DNA of 64,000 bases from Nocardia stercoris (lineage in GTDB: Bacteria; Actinomycetota; Actinomycetes; Mycobacteriales; Mycobacteriaceae), in NCBI RefSeq assembly GCF_003696265.1, contig NZ_RFFH01000015.1, forward strand, positions 97,657 to 161,656. The letters run 5' to 3'. Shown here piece after piece: positions 33,509-42,473 of the stretch. Position numbers and translations under genes: made by a program. The notes below the pieces were generated by a model, which saw only the letters and a list, made by a program, of their open reading frames with translations, was not told the DNA's origin and did no database searches. Each line of letters opens with the position of its first letter. Positions within the stretch are counted from its first letter, which is position 1.

Positions 33509-34036
33509 ATGAAGACCACCTATGCCCTCACCGCCGCCGCCACGATCGCCATCCTGGCCGGCGCCGCCGGAACCGCCTGCGCCGAAGCCCCCGCCGCAGC
33601 CGTCGTGTCCGGAAACACCGCGGACCACTCGGTGGTGCTGACCTCGAACCCCACTCCGGCCGCCGCGATCGACGCGCCCGCCCCCGACGCGCCCGCCGGC
33701 ACCCCGGACGCGCAGCCGATCCACGGCGACGACAAGCACGAGTCCAAGGACGACAACTTCGACGACGCCCTGAGCAACTTCAGCACCCAGCTCGGGCTGG
33801 GCACCAGCCTCGGCACCCTGCTCGGCTCCGGTAGCGGTCTGGTGGGCGGCTGTGTGCTCGGTGGGCTGACCGCCGGCGGGCTCACCGCTCCGCTGTTCTT
33901 CGGCGGCGCGCCCGGCGGCTGCCTCGCCGGTGCGGTGGCCGGCGCCGGACTGGGCACCGTGGTGGGTACCGTCGCGCTCGGCGGTTCGGCGGCTGTCCTC
34001 GGCGGTGGTCGGCTGGCGGGCGCGCTGGCCCACTAG
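33509..34036 (+). CDS. Secreted Ala/Gly-rich hypothetical protein
   Basis: 175 residues. A signal peptide (TTYALTAAATIAILAGAAGTACA) is followed by an acidic, Pro-rich stretch, a HGDDKHESKDDNFDD segment, and a C-terminal Gly-zipper-like region (LGTLLGSGSGLVGGCVLGG and so on) with two Cys. The tail may insert into membranes or oligomerise. Comparable short secreted proteins are common in Nocardia. Function unknown. Confidence 0.75.
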   Translation: MKTTYALTAAATIAILAGAAGTACAEAPAAAVVSGNTADHSVVLTSNPTPAAAIDAPAPDAPAGTPDAQPIHGDDKHESKDDNFDDALSNFSTQLGLGTSLGTLLGSGSGLVGGCVLGGLTAGGLTAPLFFGGAPGGCLAGAVAGAGLGTVVGTVALGGSAAVLGGGRLAGALAH

Positions 34037-34142
34037 GCCCGCTGACCCGCGCCTGGTTCCGCAACGAACCGACACCGGCCCACTCGCCACCCACGACCGG
34101 CAGATGCGGCCGACCGGCCGGTCGTGATCACCACTCACCGGT

Positions 34143-34174
34143 ACCCCCGGGCTCGATCGAACGAGCTCGGGGGT
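34143..34174 (+). terminator. Hairpin after the secreted protein gene
   Basis: ACCCCCGGGCTCG (34143-34155) pairs with CGAGCTCGGGGGT (34162-34174) with one G-U. Confidence 0.6.
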
Positions 34175-34257
34175 GCCCGTGTGTTGCGACCAGGCGAAGT
34201 GACCACTCTCACTCTGTCACTTCACTGCTGAAAAACCCTATGGCCTGCGGATATAGT

Positions 34258-34358
34258 CCGAAGGTCGAACGCGTCGAGGTGCGGGAATCCGGTGAGAGTC
34301 CGGAACGGTCGCGCCACTGTGTCCAGCCCTGTGCTGGGAGTCAGACCTCCCCTCGGTG
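34258..34358 (+). promoter_or_regulatory. Cobalamin riboswitch
   Basis: The core GGGAATCCGGTGAGAGTCC leads through GGAACGGTCGC to the B12 box GCCACTGT (34313-34320), followed by AGTCAGAC. This is the conserved layout of adenosylcobalamin riboswitches. It lies about 50 bp before the cobalt/nickel permease start, so high cobalamin should reduce permease expression. Confidence 0.93.
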
Positions 34359-34406
34359 CGACTGTTGCCGAAGGGGACGCGGAATCCCCAGAAGGGTTGT
34401 ACCCCA

Positions 34407-35510
34407 ATGTCTTCCACCGGAGCCCGGTTCTTCCGGGATGTGCTGGGCACCTGGACCCGCCGCGATTGGATCGCCGCGGCCGGACTGCTCGGTTTCGTAG
34501 CGGTCGCGCACGTGGTCGCGTTCGGTCTGTTGTTCGCGGTGGTGGCGCCGCACCGGTATCAGCTGGGCACCTCGGTCTTCGGGGTCGGACTGGGGCTGAC
34601 CGCCTACACGTTCGGGCTCCGGCACGCCTTCGACGCCGACCACATCGCCGCGATCGACAACACAACGCGGAAGCTGATGACGGACGGGAAGCGGCCGAAG
34701 TCGGTCGGATTCTGGTTCGCGCTCGGGCATTCCACCATCGTGTTCGTGCTCGCCGGGCTGGTGATCGCCGGCGCGCAGGCGGTCGGCACCCTCACCGATG
34801 ATCAGTCACCGGCCCGGCACATGCTGGGCACCATCTCCACGATCAGCTCGGGCACCTTCCTGTACTTGATCGCGGCATTCAATATCGTTGCGCTGGCAGG
34901 CATCTGGAAGGTGTTCCGGGAAACTCGGCAGGGCAACTACAACGCCACCGAGCTGGAGACCGCGCTCGACTCGCGCGGGTTGTTCGCTCGCCTGCTGCGC
35001 CCGCTGATGAGCATGGTGAGCAGGCCGGTCCAGGTGTATCCGATGGGTGTGCTGTTCGGGCTGGGTTTCGACACCGCCACCGAGGTCGCGCTGCTCGCGA
35101 TGGCCGGTTCCGGTTCGGCGGCCGGCCTCCCCTGGTACGCGATTCTCCTACTGCCGCTGCTGTTCTCGTGCGGCATGACCATGATGGACACCATGGACGG
35201 CCTGTTCATGAACGTGGCCTACGACTGGGCGTTCTCCAACCCGGTCCGCAAGATCTTCTACAACCTCACCATCACCGGCCTGTCCATCGCGGTGGCCTTC
35301 CTGATCGGCTCGATCGAACTGATCGGCGTGCTGCACAAGAACTTCGACCTCGACGACCCGATCACGAACTGGATCTCCGGCATCGACCTGAACAATGTCG
35401 GCGTCGCCATCGTGGGCCTGTTCGTGGCGGCCTGGGTCGCCGCGGTCGCCTACTGGAAGCTCGCCCGCGTGGAACAGCGCTGGACCCCGGCGCCTGCCGT
35501 GGAGGACTGA
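34407..35510 (+). CDS. NiCoT-family nickel/cobalt permease
   Basis: 367 residues with the NiCoT signature HAFDADHIAAIDN in the second membrane helix, LGHSTIVFVLA, LFGLGFDTATEVALLA and GMTMMDTMDGLFM, and about eight membrane segments. It imports Ni2+ or Co2+. The cobalamin riboswitch upstream argues for cobalt as the physiological substrate. ATG 34407 has AGAAGGG nine bases upstream. A perfect 16-bp hairpin ends the unit. Confidence 0.94.
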   Translation: MSSTGARFFRDVLGTWTRRDWIAAAGLLGFVAVAHVVAFGLLFAVVAPHRYQLGTSVFGVGLGLTAYTFGLRHAFDADHIAAIDNTTRKLMTDGKRPKSVGFWFALGHSTIVFVLAGLVIAGAQAVGTLTDDQSPARHMLGTISTISSGTFLYLIAAFNIVALAGIWKVFRETRQGNYNATELETALDSRGLFARLLRPLMSMVSRPVQVYPMGVLFGLGFDTATEVALLAMAGSGSAAGLPWYAILLLPLLFSCGMTMMDTMDGLFMNVAYDWAFSNPVRKIFYNLTITGLSIAVAFLIGSIELIGVLHKNFDLDDPITNWISGIDLNNVGVAIVGLFVAAWVAAVAYWKLARVEQRWTPAPAVED

Positions 35511-35525
35511 AAAGGCCCGGAAAGC

Positions 35526-35558
35526 ACTGAGCTCGGCCGAAATTCGGCCGAGCTCAGT
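35526..35558. terminator. Hairpin between the NiCoT permease and the aldehyde dehydrogenase gene
   Basis: A 16-bp perfect inverted repeat (35526-35541 and 35543-35558) lies between convergent genes. Confidence 0.75.
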
Positions 35559-35602
35559 TCTCTCACCCCAGGGCCTAGCAACCCGGCGAGGTCTTTATCG
35601 GA

Positions 35603-37186
35603 TCAGCGGATCCCGAAGCGCCGCATGAACTTCAGCGTCATGAGCGTGCTCTTGAGCTGCTGGGCGTACGGCTGCTTGGCGCGGGCGGCCATCACCTGGA
35701 TCTTCTGGACGCCGATGTGGACGGTGTCGGTGTACTTGAGCAGGCCGGCGTCACCGTGGCGGGTGCCGATCCCGGACTGCTTCACACCGCCGGACGGAGT
35801 GGCCTTGGAGCTGTAGGAAGTGATGAAACCGTCGTTGATGTTGACGTTTCCGGCCTCCAGGCGGGCGCCGATCTCGGTGGCGCGGGCGATGTTCTTGCCC
35901 CAGACGCTGGCGTTCAGGCCGTAGTCGGTGTCGTTGGCGAGGCGGATGGCCTCCTCGACGTCGCGGAACTTGTAGATCGAGACGACCGGGCCGAAGGTTT
36001 CGGCCTTGGCGTGCACCATGTCCGGGGTGACGCCGGTCAGGACGGTCGGCTGGTAGAAGGCGGGGCCCAGGTCGGGGCGGGGGTAACCGCCGGTGACCAC
36101 GGTGGCGCCCTTGGCCTTCGCGTCCTCGATGTGCGCGGAGACGCGTTCCATGTGGTCGACCGAGACCAGCGAGCCGAACTCGGGCTCGAAGTCGTAGGCC
36201 GCGCCCGCCTTCTTGCCCAGTTCCTCCGCGGCTTCGGTGAATCGGCGCAGGAATTCGTCGTACTTGCTCTCGTGCACGTAGATCCGCTCGATGTGCATGC
36301 ACGCCTGGCCGGAGTTGCCGTAGACGGCGAACACGGCGCCGGGCACTGTGACGTCGAGGTCGGCGTCGTCGAGGATCAGCATCGGGTTCTTGCCGCCGAG
36401 CTCGAGACTGCAGCTGATGACATTGGCACCGGCCTGCGAACCGATGATCCGGCCGGTGGCACTGGATCCGGTGAACATGACGTAGTCGACGTTGTCGATC
36501 AGCGTGGGGCCGATGTCGGGGCCGGTACCGCACACGACCTGGACCAGGTCGCGCGGCAGACCCGCCTTGATCAGCAGGTCGACGGCGAACAGCACGCACA
36601 GGGCGGTCTTGTTGTCCGGCTTGAGTACGACGCCGTTGCCCGCGATGAACGCCGGCGCCGAGTCCGACAGCGAGATCGCGAACGGGAAGTTCCACGGCGA
36701 GATCACCGCGACGACGCCCTTGGGCTTGTGCATCTCGATCGAGGCGTTCACGAACGGGATTCCGCCGGCTCGCTTGATCGGCGCGAGCACGCGCTTGGCG
36801 GTCTTGAGGTAGTGGCTGATCACCATCGGGGTGTCGCACGATTCCTCGAACGCCATCCGCCGGGTCTTGCCGGTGCCGATCTGGATCAGGTCGGAGATGA
36901 TCTCGTGGTTTTCCAGGATCAGGTCGTGGAAGCGCTGGAAGACGGCGAGGCGCTCGCTCAGCGGGGTCGCGGCCCATTTCTTCTGTGCGGTGCGCGCGGT
37001 CGCGACCGCGGCGGCCACCTGGTCGGTGCCGGACTGCGGCAATGTGCCGTAGACGGCTCCGGTGTAGACCTCGACGAGATCGACGGTGCCGTTGCCCGTG
37101 GCGACGTAGTCGGTCAGCCGGGCGATGAGCTCCGGCGTGATGCGGGACGGCAACGTCGCCGTAGCCCCATCAGTGGTGGCGTCCAT
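35603..37186 (-). CDS. Succinate-semialdehyde-type aldehyde dehydrogenase (GabD2-like)
   Basis: 527 residues of the aldehyde dehydrogenase superfamily, closest in pattern to mycobacterial GabD2. The cofactor region is VAVISPWNFPFAIS, the general-base Glu is in LELGGKNP, and the nucleophile Cys is in GNSGQACMHIERIYV. ETFGPVVSIY and YGLNASVWG follow. It oxidises an aldehyde to an acid with NAD(P)+. The substrate is unknown. ATG 37186 has AGGAGGT four bases upstream. It diverges from a crotonase across a promoter with a KstR-like palindrome, which suggests a role in lipid or sterol catabolism. Confidence 0.92.
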   Translation of the reverse strand: MDATTDGATATLPSRITPELIARLTDYVATGNGTVDLVEVYTGAVYGTLPQSGTDQVAAAVATARTAQKKWAATPLSERLAVFQRFHDLILENHEIISDLIQIGTGKTRRMAFEESCDTPMVISHYLKTAKRVLAPIKRAGGIPFVNASIEMHKPKGVVAVISPWNFPFAISLSDSAPAFIAGNGVVLKPDNKTALCVLFAVDLLIKAGLPRDLVQVVCGTGPDIGPTLIDNVDYVMFTGSSATGRIIGSQAGANVISCSLELGGKNPMLILDDADLDVTVPGAVFAVYGNSGQACMHIERIYVHESKYDEFLRRFTEAAEELGKKAGAAYDFEPEFGSLVSVDHMERVSAHIEDAKAKGATVVTGGYPRPDLGPAFYQPTVLTGVTPDMVHAKAETFGPVVSIYKFRDVEEAIRLANDTDYGLNASVWGKNIARATEIGARLEAGNVNINDGFITSYSSKATPSGGVKQSGIGTRHGDAGLLKYTDTVHIGVQKIQVMAARAKQPYAQQLKSTLMTLKFMRRFGIR

Positions 37187-37230
37187 CCGGACCTCCTGCC
37201 GGCCACCCGGCGGCGGCCACACCACCAAAA

Positions 37231-37244
37231 TAGAACACGTTCTT
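37231..37244. promoter_or_regulatory. KstR-like palindrome 1
   Basis: TAGAACACGTTCTT fits TnnAACnnGTTnnA at 13 of 14 positions that matter, i.e. all but the last base. It lies in the divergent promoter of the aldehyde dehydrogenase and crotonase genes. Confidence 0.6.
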
Positions 37245-37311
37245 GTTAGGCGCCATCGTTCGAGGTAACTTCGTCCCGACAGCGCGAAATGACCGTAGGA
37301 GTAGGACAACG

Positions 37312-38127
37312 ATGACCGCTACCGCCGGAGCCGACAGCAGTACCGAACCGCACGCCCTCCTGGAACGCCGCGGCGCCACGCTGATCGTCACGATGAACCG
37401 CCCCGCGGTCCGCAACGCCCTCTCCGGCGAGATGCTGGAACTGATGGTGCAGGCCTGGGACATGGTCGACAACGACCCCGAGATCCGCAGCTGCATCCTG
37501 ACCGGCGCCGGTGGCACGTTCTGCGCGGGCGCGGACCTCAAGAACATGAACCGCAACCATCCCGGTAAAGCCATGAACGGCGGCGGTTTCGACCCCACCC
37601 GCATCGACGGCCTGCTCAAGGGCCGCCGGCTCACCAAGCCGCTGATCGCCGCGGTCGAGGGTGCCGCCATCGCCGGTGGCACCGAGATCCTGCAGGCCAC
37701 CGACATCCGCGTCGCCGGCAAGAGCGCGAAATTCGGTGTGTCCGAAGCACGTTGGGGCCTGTTCCCGATGGGCGGCTCGGCGGTCCGGTTGCCGCGTCAG
37801 GTCCCCTATACGATCGCCGCCGAAATCCTGCTCACCGGCCGACATCTGTCCGCCACCGAGGCCAAGGAGATCGGCCTGATCGGCCGCGTGGTCGAGGACG
37901 GCGAGGCGCTGACCACCGCGCTCGAGCTGGCCGAGATGATCAACAACAACGGCCCGCTGGCCGTACAGGCCATGCTGGCCACCATCCGCGAAACCGAGGG
38001 CATGCCGGAGAACGAGGCCTTCGTCATCGAATCCAAGATCGGCGCAAAGGTTTTCGCGAGCAACGACGCGAAGGAGGGCCCGCGCGCCTTCGCCGAGAAG
38101 CGCAAGCCCAACTTCGAAGGTCGTTAG
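37312..38127 (+). CDS. Enoyl-CoA hydratase/isomerase (crotonase family)
   Basis: 271 residues with the crotonase oxyanion-hole sequences FCAGADLKNM and AAIAGGTEI. The two acidic residues of hydratases appear conserved, in GGTEI and in GVSEARWG. It acts on acyl-CoA thioesters in beta-oxidation-like pathways. RBS TAGGAGTAGGA precedes ATG 37312. Its stop overlaps the convergent glutathione peroxidase stop by three bases within TTAG. Expression is probably shared with the aldehyde dehydrogenase through the palindrome at 37231. Confidence 0.9.
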   Translation: MTATAGADSSTEPHALLERRGATLIVTMNRPAVRNALSGEMLELMVQAWDMVDNDPEIRSCILTGAGGTFCAGADLKNMNRNHPGKAMNGGGFDPTRIDGLLKGRRLTKPLIAAVEGAAIAGGTEILQATDIRVAGKSAKFGVSEARWGLFPMGGSAVRLPRQVPYTIAAEILLTGRHLSATEAKEIGLIGRVVEDGEALTTALELAEMINNNGPLAVQAMLATIRETEGMPENEAFVIESKIGAKVFASNDAKEGPRAFAEKRKPNFEGR

Positions 38128-38606
38128 AGAGCGGCTTCGATCGCGGCCACCACGGCCGCATCGGTCGGCTCGGTGCGCGGACGGAACCGCGTGATCTTGT
38201 CGTCCCGGTCGATCAGGAACTTCTCGAAGTTCCACTGGATGTCTCCGGCCGTGCCCTCGGCGTCAGGGGTCTCGACCAGCTCGCGGTACAGCGGGTCGCG
38301 GTCGTCGCCGTTGACGTCGACCTTGGCGAGCAGCGGGAAGTCGACGCCGTAGGTGGTCGCGCAGAACTGCGCGATCTCCTCGGCGGTGCCGGGCTCCTGG
38401 CCCATGAACTGGTTGCAGGGCACACCGACGACGGTGAAACCGCGCGGGCCGTACTGCTTCTGCAGTTCGACCAGGCCGGTGTACTGCGGGGTGAGGCCGC
38501 ACTTGCTGGCCACGTTCACGACCAGCAGCGGCCCGGAACCGGCCAGCTCGGCCAGGGTCGTCGGTTCACCCGAAAGGGTGTGGACGGGGATTTCACGAAG
38601 AGTCAC
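38124..38606 (-). CDS. Glutathione-peroxidase-family thiol peroxidase
   Basis: 160 residues with the GPX motifs NVASKCGLTPQY (peroxidatic Cys 36), VPCNQFMGQEP (Gln 70) and WNFEKFLID. Cys 82 in AQFCATTYG sits where the resolving Cys of thioredoxin-dependent GPX enzymes lies. In an actinomycete lacking glutathione it probably uses thioredoxin. GTG 38606 has TACCAT seven bases upstream (leaderless). Confidence 0.92.
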   Translation of the reverse strand: MTLREIPVHTLSGEPTTLAELAGSGPLLVVNVASKCGLTPQYTGLVELQKQYGPRGFTVVGVPCNQFMGQEPGTAEEIAQFCATTYGVDFPLLAKVDVNGDDRDPLYRELVETPDAEGTAGDIQWNFEKFLIDRDDKITRFRPRTEPTDAAVVAAIEAAL

Positions 38607-38613
38607 CCCGCCG

Positions 38614-38619
38614 ATGGTA
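38614..38619 (-). promoter_or_regulatory. -10 hexamer TACCAT, leaderless GTG 38606
   Basis: Minus-strand TACCAT ends seven bases before GTG 38606. Confidence 0.5.
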
Positions 38620-38694
38620 GGCCCGGCCCGTGCCCCCCGCTCGGCCCCGGTCCGACGAACCGGACATCGGAAACTTAGACGCCTACACAAAAAT

Positions 38695-38708
38695 TAGAAC
38701 TTGTTCTA
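38695..38708. promoter_or_regulatory. KstR-like palindrome 2
   Basis: TAGAACTTGTTCTA is a perfect 14-bp palindrome matching TnnAACnnGTTnnA at every defined position, 57 bp before the GMC oxidoreductase start. Confidence 0.68.
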
Positions 38709-38765
38709 CAGTGACCAACAGGACCGACCTGTGGCAGGCGGCACACGAACGCGAGGTAATCAACG

Positions 38766-40379
38766 ATGAGCCAATCCACCAACGAGGCCGACTACGTCGT
38801 GGTGGGCGCCGGTAGCGCCGGCGCCATCGCCGCAGCTCGGCTCGCCCAGACGGGCGCCTCGGTCATCCTGCTTGAGGCAGGTCGCGACGACAACACCAAG
38901 CTCGTGCAGATCCCCGGCATGATCTCCATGGTCCACACCCTGCCGTTCCTCAAGCACAAGGTCACCTGGGGTCAGTACTCCACCCCGCAGACCGCTGCCG
39001 CCAACCGTCGCATCCCGATGACCCACGGCAAGGTGCTCGGCGGTTCGAGCTCGGTCAACGGCATGCTCTTCGTCCGCGGCAACAAGGCCAACTTCGACAG
39101 CTGGGCCGCCGAGGGCGCGGAGGGCTGGGACTACCAGAGCATCCTGCCCGCCTACAAGCGCCTGGAGAACTTCGAGGACGGCGCCAGCGAGCTGCGCGGC
39201 GCCGGCGGCCCGGTCGAGGTCACCCGCCCGAAGAACCACACCCCGATCTCCGACCTGTTCAACGTCGCGGCCTCGAAGGTGCTGGGCATCCCGCAGATCG
39301 CCGACTACAACGGTGAGACGCAGGAGGGTGTCAGCTTCTTCCAGCAGTCGGTGCGCAACGGCCTGCGCTACAGCTCCGCGCAGGCGTACCTGCACGAGAC
39401 CAAGCCCGCCTCGCTGACGGTCGTCACCGGCGCGCACGCCACCCGCGTGATCATCGAGAACGGCCGGGCCACCGGCGTCGAGATCGCGGAAGGCAAGGGG
39501 CGCCGCATCGTTCGCGCCGCCAAGGAGGTCGTGGTCAGCGGTGGCGCGATGGGTTCGCCGCACCTGCTGCTGCTCTCGGGTATCGGCCCGGCCGACCAGC
39601 TCCAGAAGCTGGGCCTGACCGTGCACGCGGACCTGCCGGTCGGCCAGAACCTGCACGACCACCTGTTCGTGCCCATGACCTACGTGTCGAAGAAGGCCGT
39701 GCACCGCGGTATCCCGACCTACTTCGGCCGCAACCTGGTCAAGGAGCTGCGCAACCCGGGCAGCACCTTCTTCGCCAACACCGTGTTCGAGTCGGTCGCC
39801 TTCACCAAGACCTCGTTCGCCGGCGCCATTCCCGACATGCAGATCCACACGCTGCCGTGGAACTACCCGATGCCCAACCAGGACGCGGACAAGATCCACA
39901 TGGTGAAGCGTTCCGCCGCGCTCACCGTGCTGCCGACGCTGATCTACCCGCACAGCCGCGGTGAGGTGCGCCTGGCCTCGACCGACCCGTTCCAGCAGCC
40001 GCTGATCAACCCGGGCTACCTGACCGACTCGCGCGATGTCGAATTCCTCATGGAGGGCATCCGGACCATCCGCGAGATCATGGCCCACCCGTCGATCGCG
40101 GGCGACCTGAAGTACGAGCAGGCGCCGGGCGCGGACCTGATGGACGAGGCGGCGCTGCGCAAGGAGCTGCCGAACCGCGTGCACTCGGTCTACCACCAGG
40201 TCGGCACCTGCCGGATGGGCAACGACGAGCGTGCGGTCGTCGACCCGCAGCTGCGGGTGCGCGGTATCGAGGGCCTGCGCGTCGCGGACGCCTCGATCAT
40301 GCCGAGCATCACCGGTGGTAACACCAACGCGCCGAGCCTGATGATCGGCGAGATGGCGGCTCAGCTCATCAACGGCTGA
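38766..40379 (+). CDS. GMC-family FAD alcohol oxidoreductase
   Basis: 537 residues. The N-terminal FAD-binding VVVGAGSAGAIAAARLA, the GMC signature HGKVLGGSSSVNGM, the second signature GAMGSPHLLLLSGIGP and the C-terminal YHQVGTCRMG with NTNAPSLMIGE (His/Asn pair) are all present. It oxidises an alcohol to an aldehyde; choline-dehydrogenase-like annotation is generic. ATG 38766 has GAGGTAA upstream. Its product could be the substrate of the aldehyde dehydrogenase that shares the same operator type. A hairpin at 40396-40437 follows. Confidence 0.9.
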   Translation: MSQSTNEADYVVVGAGSAGAIAAARLAQTGASVILLEAGRDDNTKLVQIPGMISMVHTLPFLKHKVTWGQYSTPQTAAANRRIPMTHGKVLGGSSSVNGMLFVRGNKANFDSWAAEGAEGWDYQSILPAYKRLENFEDGASELRGAGGPVEVTRPKNHTPISDLFNVAASKVLGIPQIADYNGETQEGVSFFQQSVRNGLRYSSAQAYLHETKPASLTVVTGAHATRVIIENGRATGVEIAEGKGRRIVRAAKEVVVSGGAMGSPHLLLLSGIGPADQLQKLGLTVHADLPVGQNLHDHLFVPMTYVSKKAVHRGIPTYFGRNLVKELRNPGSTFFANTVFESVAFTKTSFAGAIPDMQIHTLPWNYPMPNQDADKIHMVKRSAALTVLPTLIYPHSRGEVRLASTDPFQQPLINPGYLTDSRDVEFLMEGIRTIREIMAHPSIAGDLKYEQAPGADLMDEAALRKELPNRVHSVYHQVGTCRMGNDERAVVDPQLRVRGIEGLRVADASIMPSITGGNTNAPSLMIGEMAAQLING

Positions 40380-40395
40380 TCTTCTTCGGCGATCC

Positions 40396-40437
40396 GATCC
40401 GCGCCCGGGGTGACTCGCGTCACCGTGGGCGCGGATC
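40396..40437 (+). terminator. Hairpin after the GMC oxidoreductase gene
   Basis: GATCCGCGCCC (40396-40406) pairs with GGGCGCGGATC (40427-40437), with an inner GGTGAC/GTCACC pair. Confidence 0.7.
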
Positions 40438-40476
40438 GATTTGACGGAAATACTTGCACTCAGCAATCGTTGCAGT

Positions 40477-42117
40477 GTGCACGACGGTACCGCGGCCCCG
40501 CCGCCCCGCGCCATGCATCTGGGCGACTTCCAGGTCAGCCCGCGCATGCTCACGATCACCGCGATCGCGATCCCGATCGGCGCGACCGCGGCCCTGGCCG
40601 CCGACGGCCTGCTGAAACTCATCGGGCTGATCACGAATCTGGTCTTCTACCAACGTATCCGCACCGACCTGATCGCGCCCGGTGCCGGCGGCCACCCGTG
40701 GTGGCTCACCCTCTGCGCGCCCGTCCTGGGCGGGCTGATCATCGGGTTGATGGCCCGCTACGGCTCGGAGAAGATCCGCGGCCACGGCATGCCCGAAGCC
40801 ATCGAGGCCATCCTGGTCGGAGGTAGCCGCGTCGCACCCCGAGTGGCCCTGCTGAAGCCGGCGTCGGCCGCGATCAGCATCGGCAGCGGCGGCCCGTTCG
40901 GCGCCGAGGGCCCGATCATCATGACCGGCGGCGCGATCGGCTCGATCCTGGCCCAGCTGCTGCACCTGTCCGCCGACGAACGCAAGACCCTGCTGGTCGC
41001 CGGATCCGCCGCCGGCATGGCGGCCACCTTCGACGCGCCGCTCGCCGCGATCCTGCTGGCGGTCGAACTGCTGCTCTTCGAGTGGCGCCCAAGAAGTTTC
41101 GTGCCGGTCGCGGCGGCTGTGGTGACCGGCACCCTGCTGCGCTGGTGGCTACTGGGCAACACCGCGGTGTTCGCGCTGCCCGCACCCCCGACCGCACCCG
41201 GCACCGCGAACACCGTGCTCGCCCTCATCCCCGGCGGCATCACCGGCGGACTGCTCGCCATCGCCGTGACCGCGCTGGTCTACTGCGCCGAGGACATGTT
41301 CGGGCGGCTGCCCGTGCACTGGATGTGGTGGCCGGCCATCGGCGGACTGATCATCGGCATCGGCGGGCTGATCGAGCCGCGCGCCCTCGGCGTCGGCTAC
41401 GACGTGATCGACCGGCTACTGACCGGGCACGCCACCGTCGACCTGATCGTCGGCATCCTCGTCGTGAAATCCCTGATCTGGGGATTGTCGCTGGGCTCGG
41501 GCACATCCGGCGGCGTCCTCGCCCCGGTGTTCATGATCGGCGCCGCGCTCGGGGCCGCCGAGGGCGGGCTGCTGCCGCATTCCGCACCCGGGTTCTGGGC
41601 GCTGTGCGGGCTCGCCGCCGTGGTCGGCGGGGTGATGCGCTCACCGCTCACCGGCATCGTGTTCACCTGCGAATTGACCCAGGCCTGGGCGGATCTGCTG
41701 CCGCTGGTGGTGTCCGCGGTCGCCGCGTACGCGGTGTCGGTGCTGTGGCTGAAACGCTCGGTGCTGACCGAGAAGATCGCCCGCCGGCGCCTGCACCTGA
41801 CCCGCGAATACAGCATCGATCCGCTGGAGACGTCGTTCGCCCACGAGGTGATGACCCCCGGCGACGTGGCCGAGGGGACAGGTCCGCTCGTCCACCCCGA
41901 CAGCACCTTGCGGGAGGTCGCCGATCTGCTCGCCACCCACGAGCACACCCGCGCGGCGGTCGTCGACCGCGCCGACCCGGACCGGCTGCTGGGCGAGATC
42001 ACCGTGGCCCAACTGCTCGCCGCCCGCCGCCGCGACGTCCACGAGGACCGCCACCGCGAGCGGCTGCTCGGATTCCGCTCTCGAACAGGCGTTTCCCGGA
42101 CCACAAGGTCTCGTTAA
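40477..42117 (+). CDS. ClC-family chloride channel/antiporter with CBS domains
   Basis: 546 residues. The channel domain has ClC-type ion-binding sequences: GHGMPEAIEA, GSGGPFGAEGPI with the gating Glu, and GSGTSGGVLAPVF. About ten hydrophobic helices are present. The C-terminus (FAHEVMTPGDVAEG, LREVADLLATHEHTRAAVV) is a CBS-like pair. The conserved gating Glu suggests H+/Cl- exchange. GTG 40477 is preferred: TTGACG at 40441 and AATCGT six bases before GTG form a promoter. A TTG at 40441 would place the start inside that promoter. Confidence 0.9.
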   Translation: MHDGTAAPPPRAMHLGDFQVSPRMLTITAIAIPIGATAALAADGLLKLIGLITNLVFYQRIRTDLIAPGAGGHPWWLTLCAPVLGGLIIGLMARYGSEKIRGHGMPEAIEAILVGGSRVAPRVALLKPASAAISIGSGGPFGAEGPIIMTGGAIGSILAQLLHLSADERKTLLVAGSAAGMAATFDAPLAAILLAVELLLFEWRPRSFVPVAAAVVTGTLLRWWLLGNTAVFALPAPPTAPGTANTVLALIPGGITGGLLAIAVTALVYCAEDMFGRLPVHWMWWPAIGGLIIGIGGLIEPRALGVGYDVIDRLLTGHATVDLIVGILVVKSLIWGLSLGSGTSGGVLAPVFMIGAALGAAEGGLLPHSAPGFWALCGLAAVVGGVMRSPLTGIVFTCELTQAWADLLPLVVSAVAAYAVSVLWLKRSVLTEKIARRRLHLTREYSIDPLETSFAHEVMTPGDVAEGTGPLVHPDSTLREVADLLATHEHTRAAVVDRADPDRLLGEITVAQLLAARRRDVHEDRHRERLLGFRSRTGVSRTTRSR

Positions 42118-42413
42118 GCACCTGAAAAGCCGGGCGTCGCATCGTAGTACTCGACACCGGGGCGCGGCACTTCCGACACCGCCCCGGTGACGCCGCCGGC
42201 CGGTCGGCCGGGCGCAACGGACTCGAGGGGTGTTCGACCGCGCCCGGCCGACCGGGCGGCGGGGACCGTTGCCCTGCCACGGCGGGGATGGCAGGGCAAC
42301 GACGACATCTCGAACGGGCGACGAAGTGTCCGGTTTGTGAGCCGCGCCTCCCATCGCACGCGATCTTCGGGAATGATGGTCGGTGAGCACGCCGCCGAGA
42401 TTGGGGAGCCGCA

Positions 42414-42473
42414 ATGGAAACGGTCGTCACCTTCGTGCTGGCCTGTCTGTTCTATTGGTGGGGTTTGCTGTAG
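42414..42473 (+). CDS. Possible 19-residue hydrophobic peptide
   Basis: ATG 42414 has GGGGAG five bases upstream and opens METVVTFVLACLFYWWGLL-stop, a single membrane-spanning peptide rich in aromatic residues. It lies alone in a 700-bp gap (42118-42816) that otherwise shows two hairpins (42631-42658, 42659-42674) and no supportable gene. The size makes chance possible. Confidence 0.35.
   Translation: METVVTFVLACLFYWWGLL

Noticed and set aside
35717..37249. 510-codon plus ORF
   Set aside because: Antisense to the aldehyde dehydrogenase, whose catalytic motifs are intact.
38760..40634. 624-codon minus ORF
   Set aside because: Antisense to the GMC oxidoreductase.
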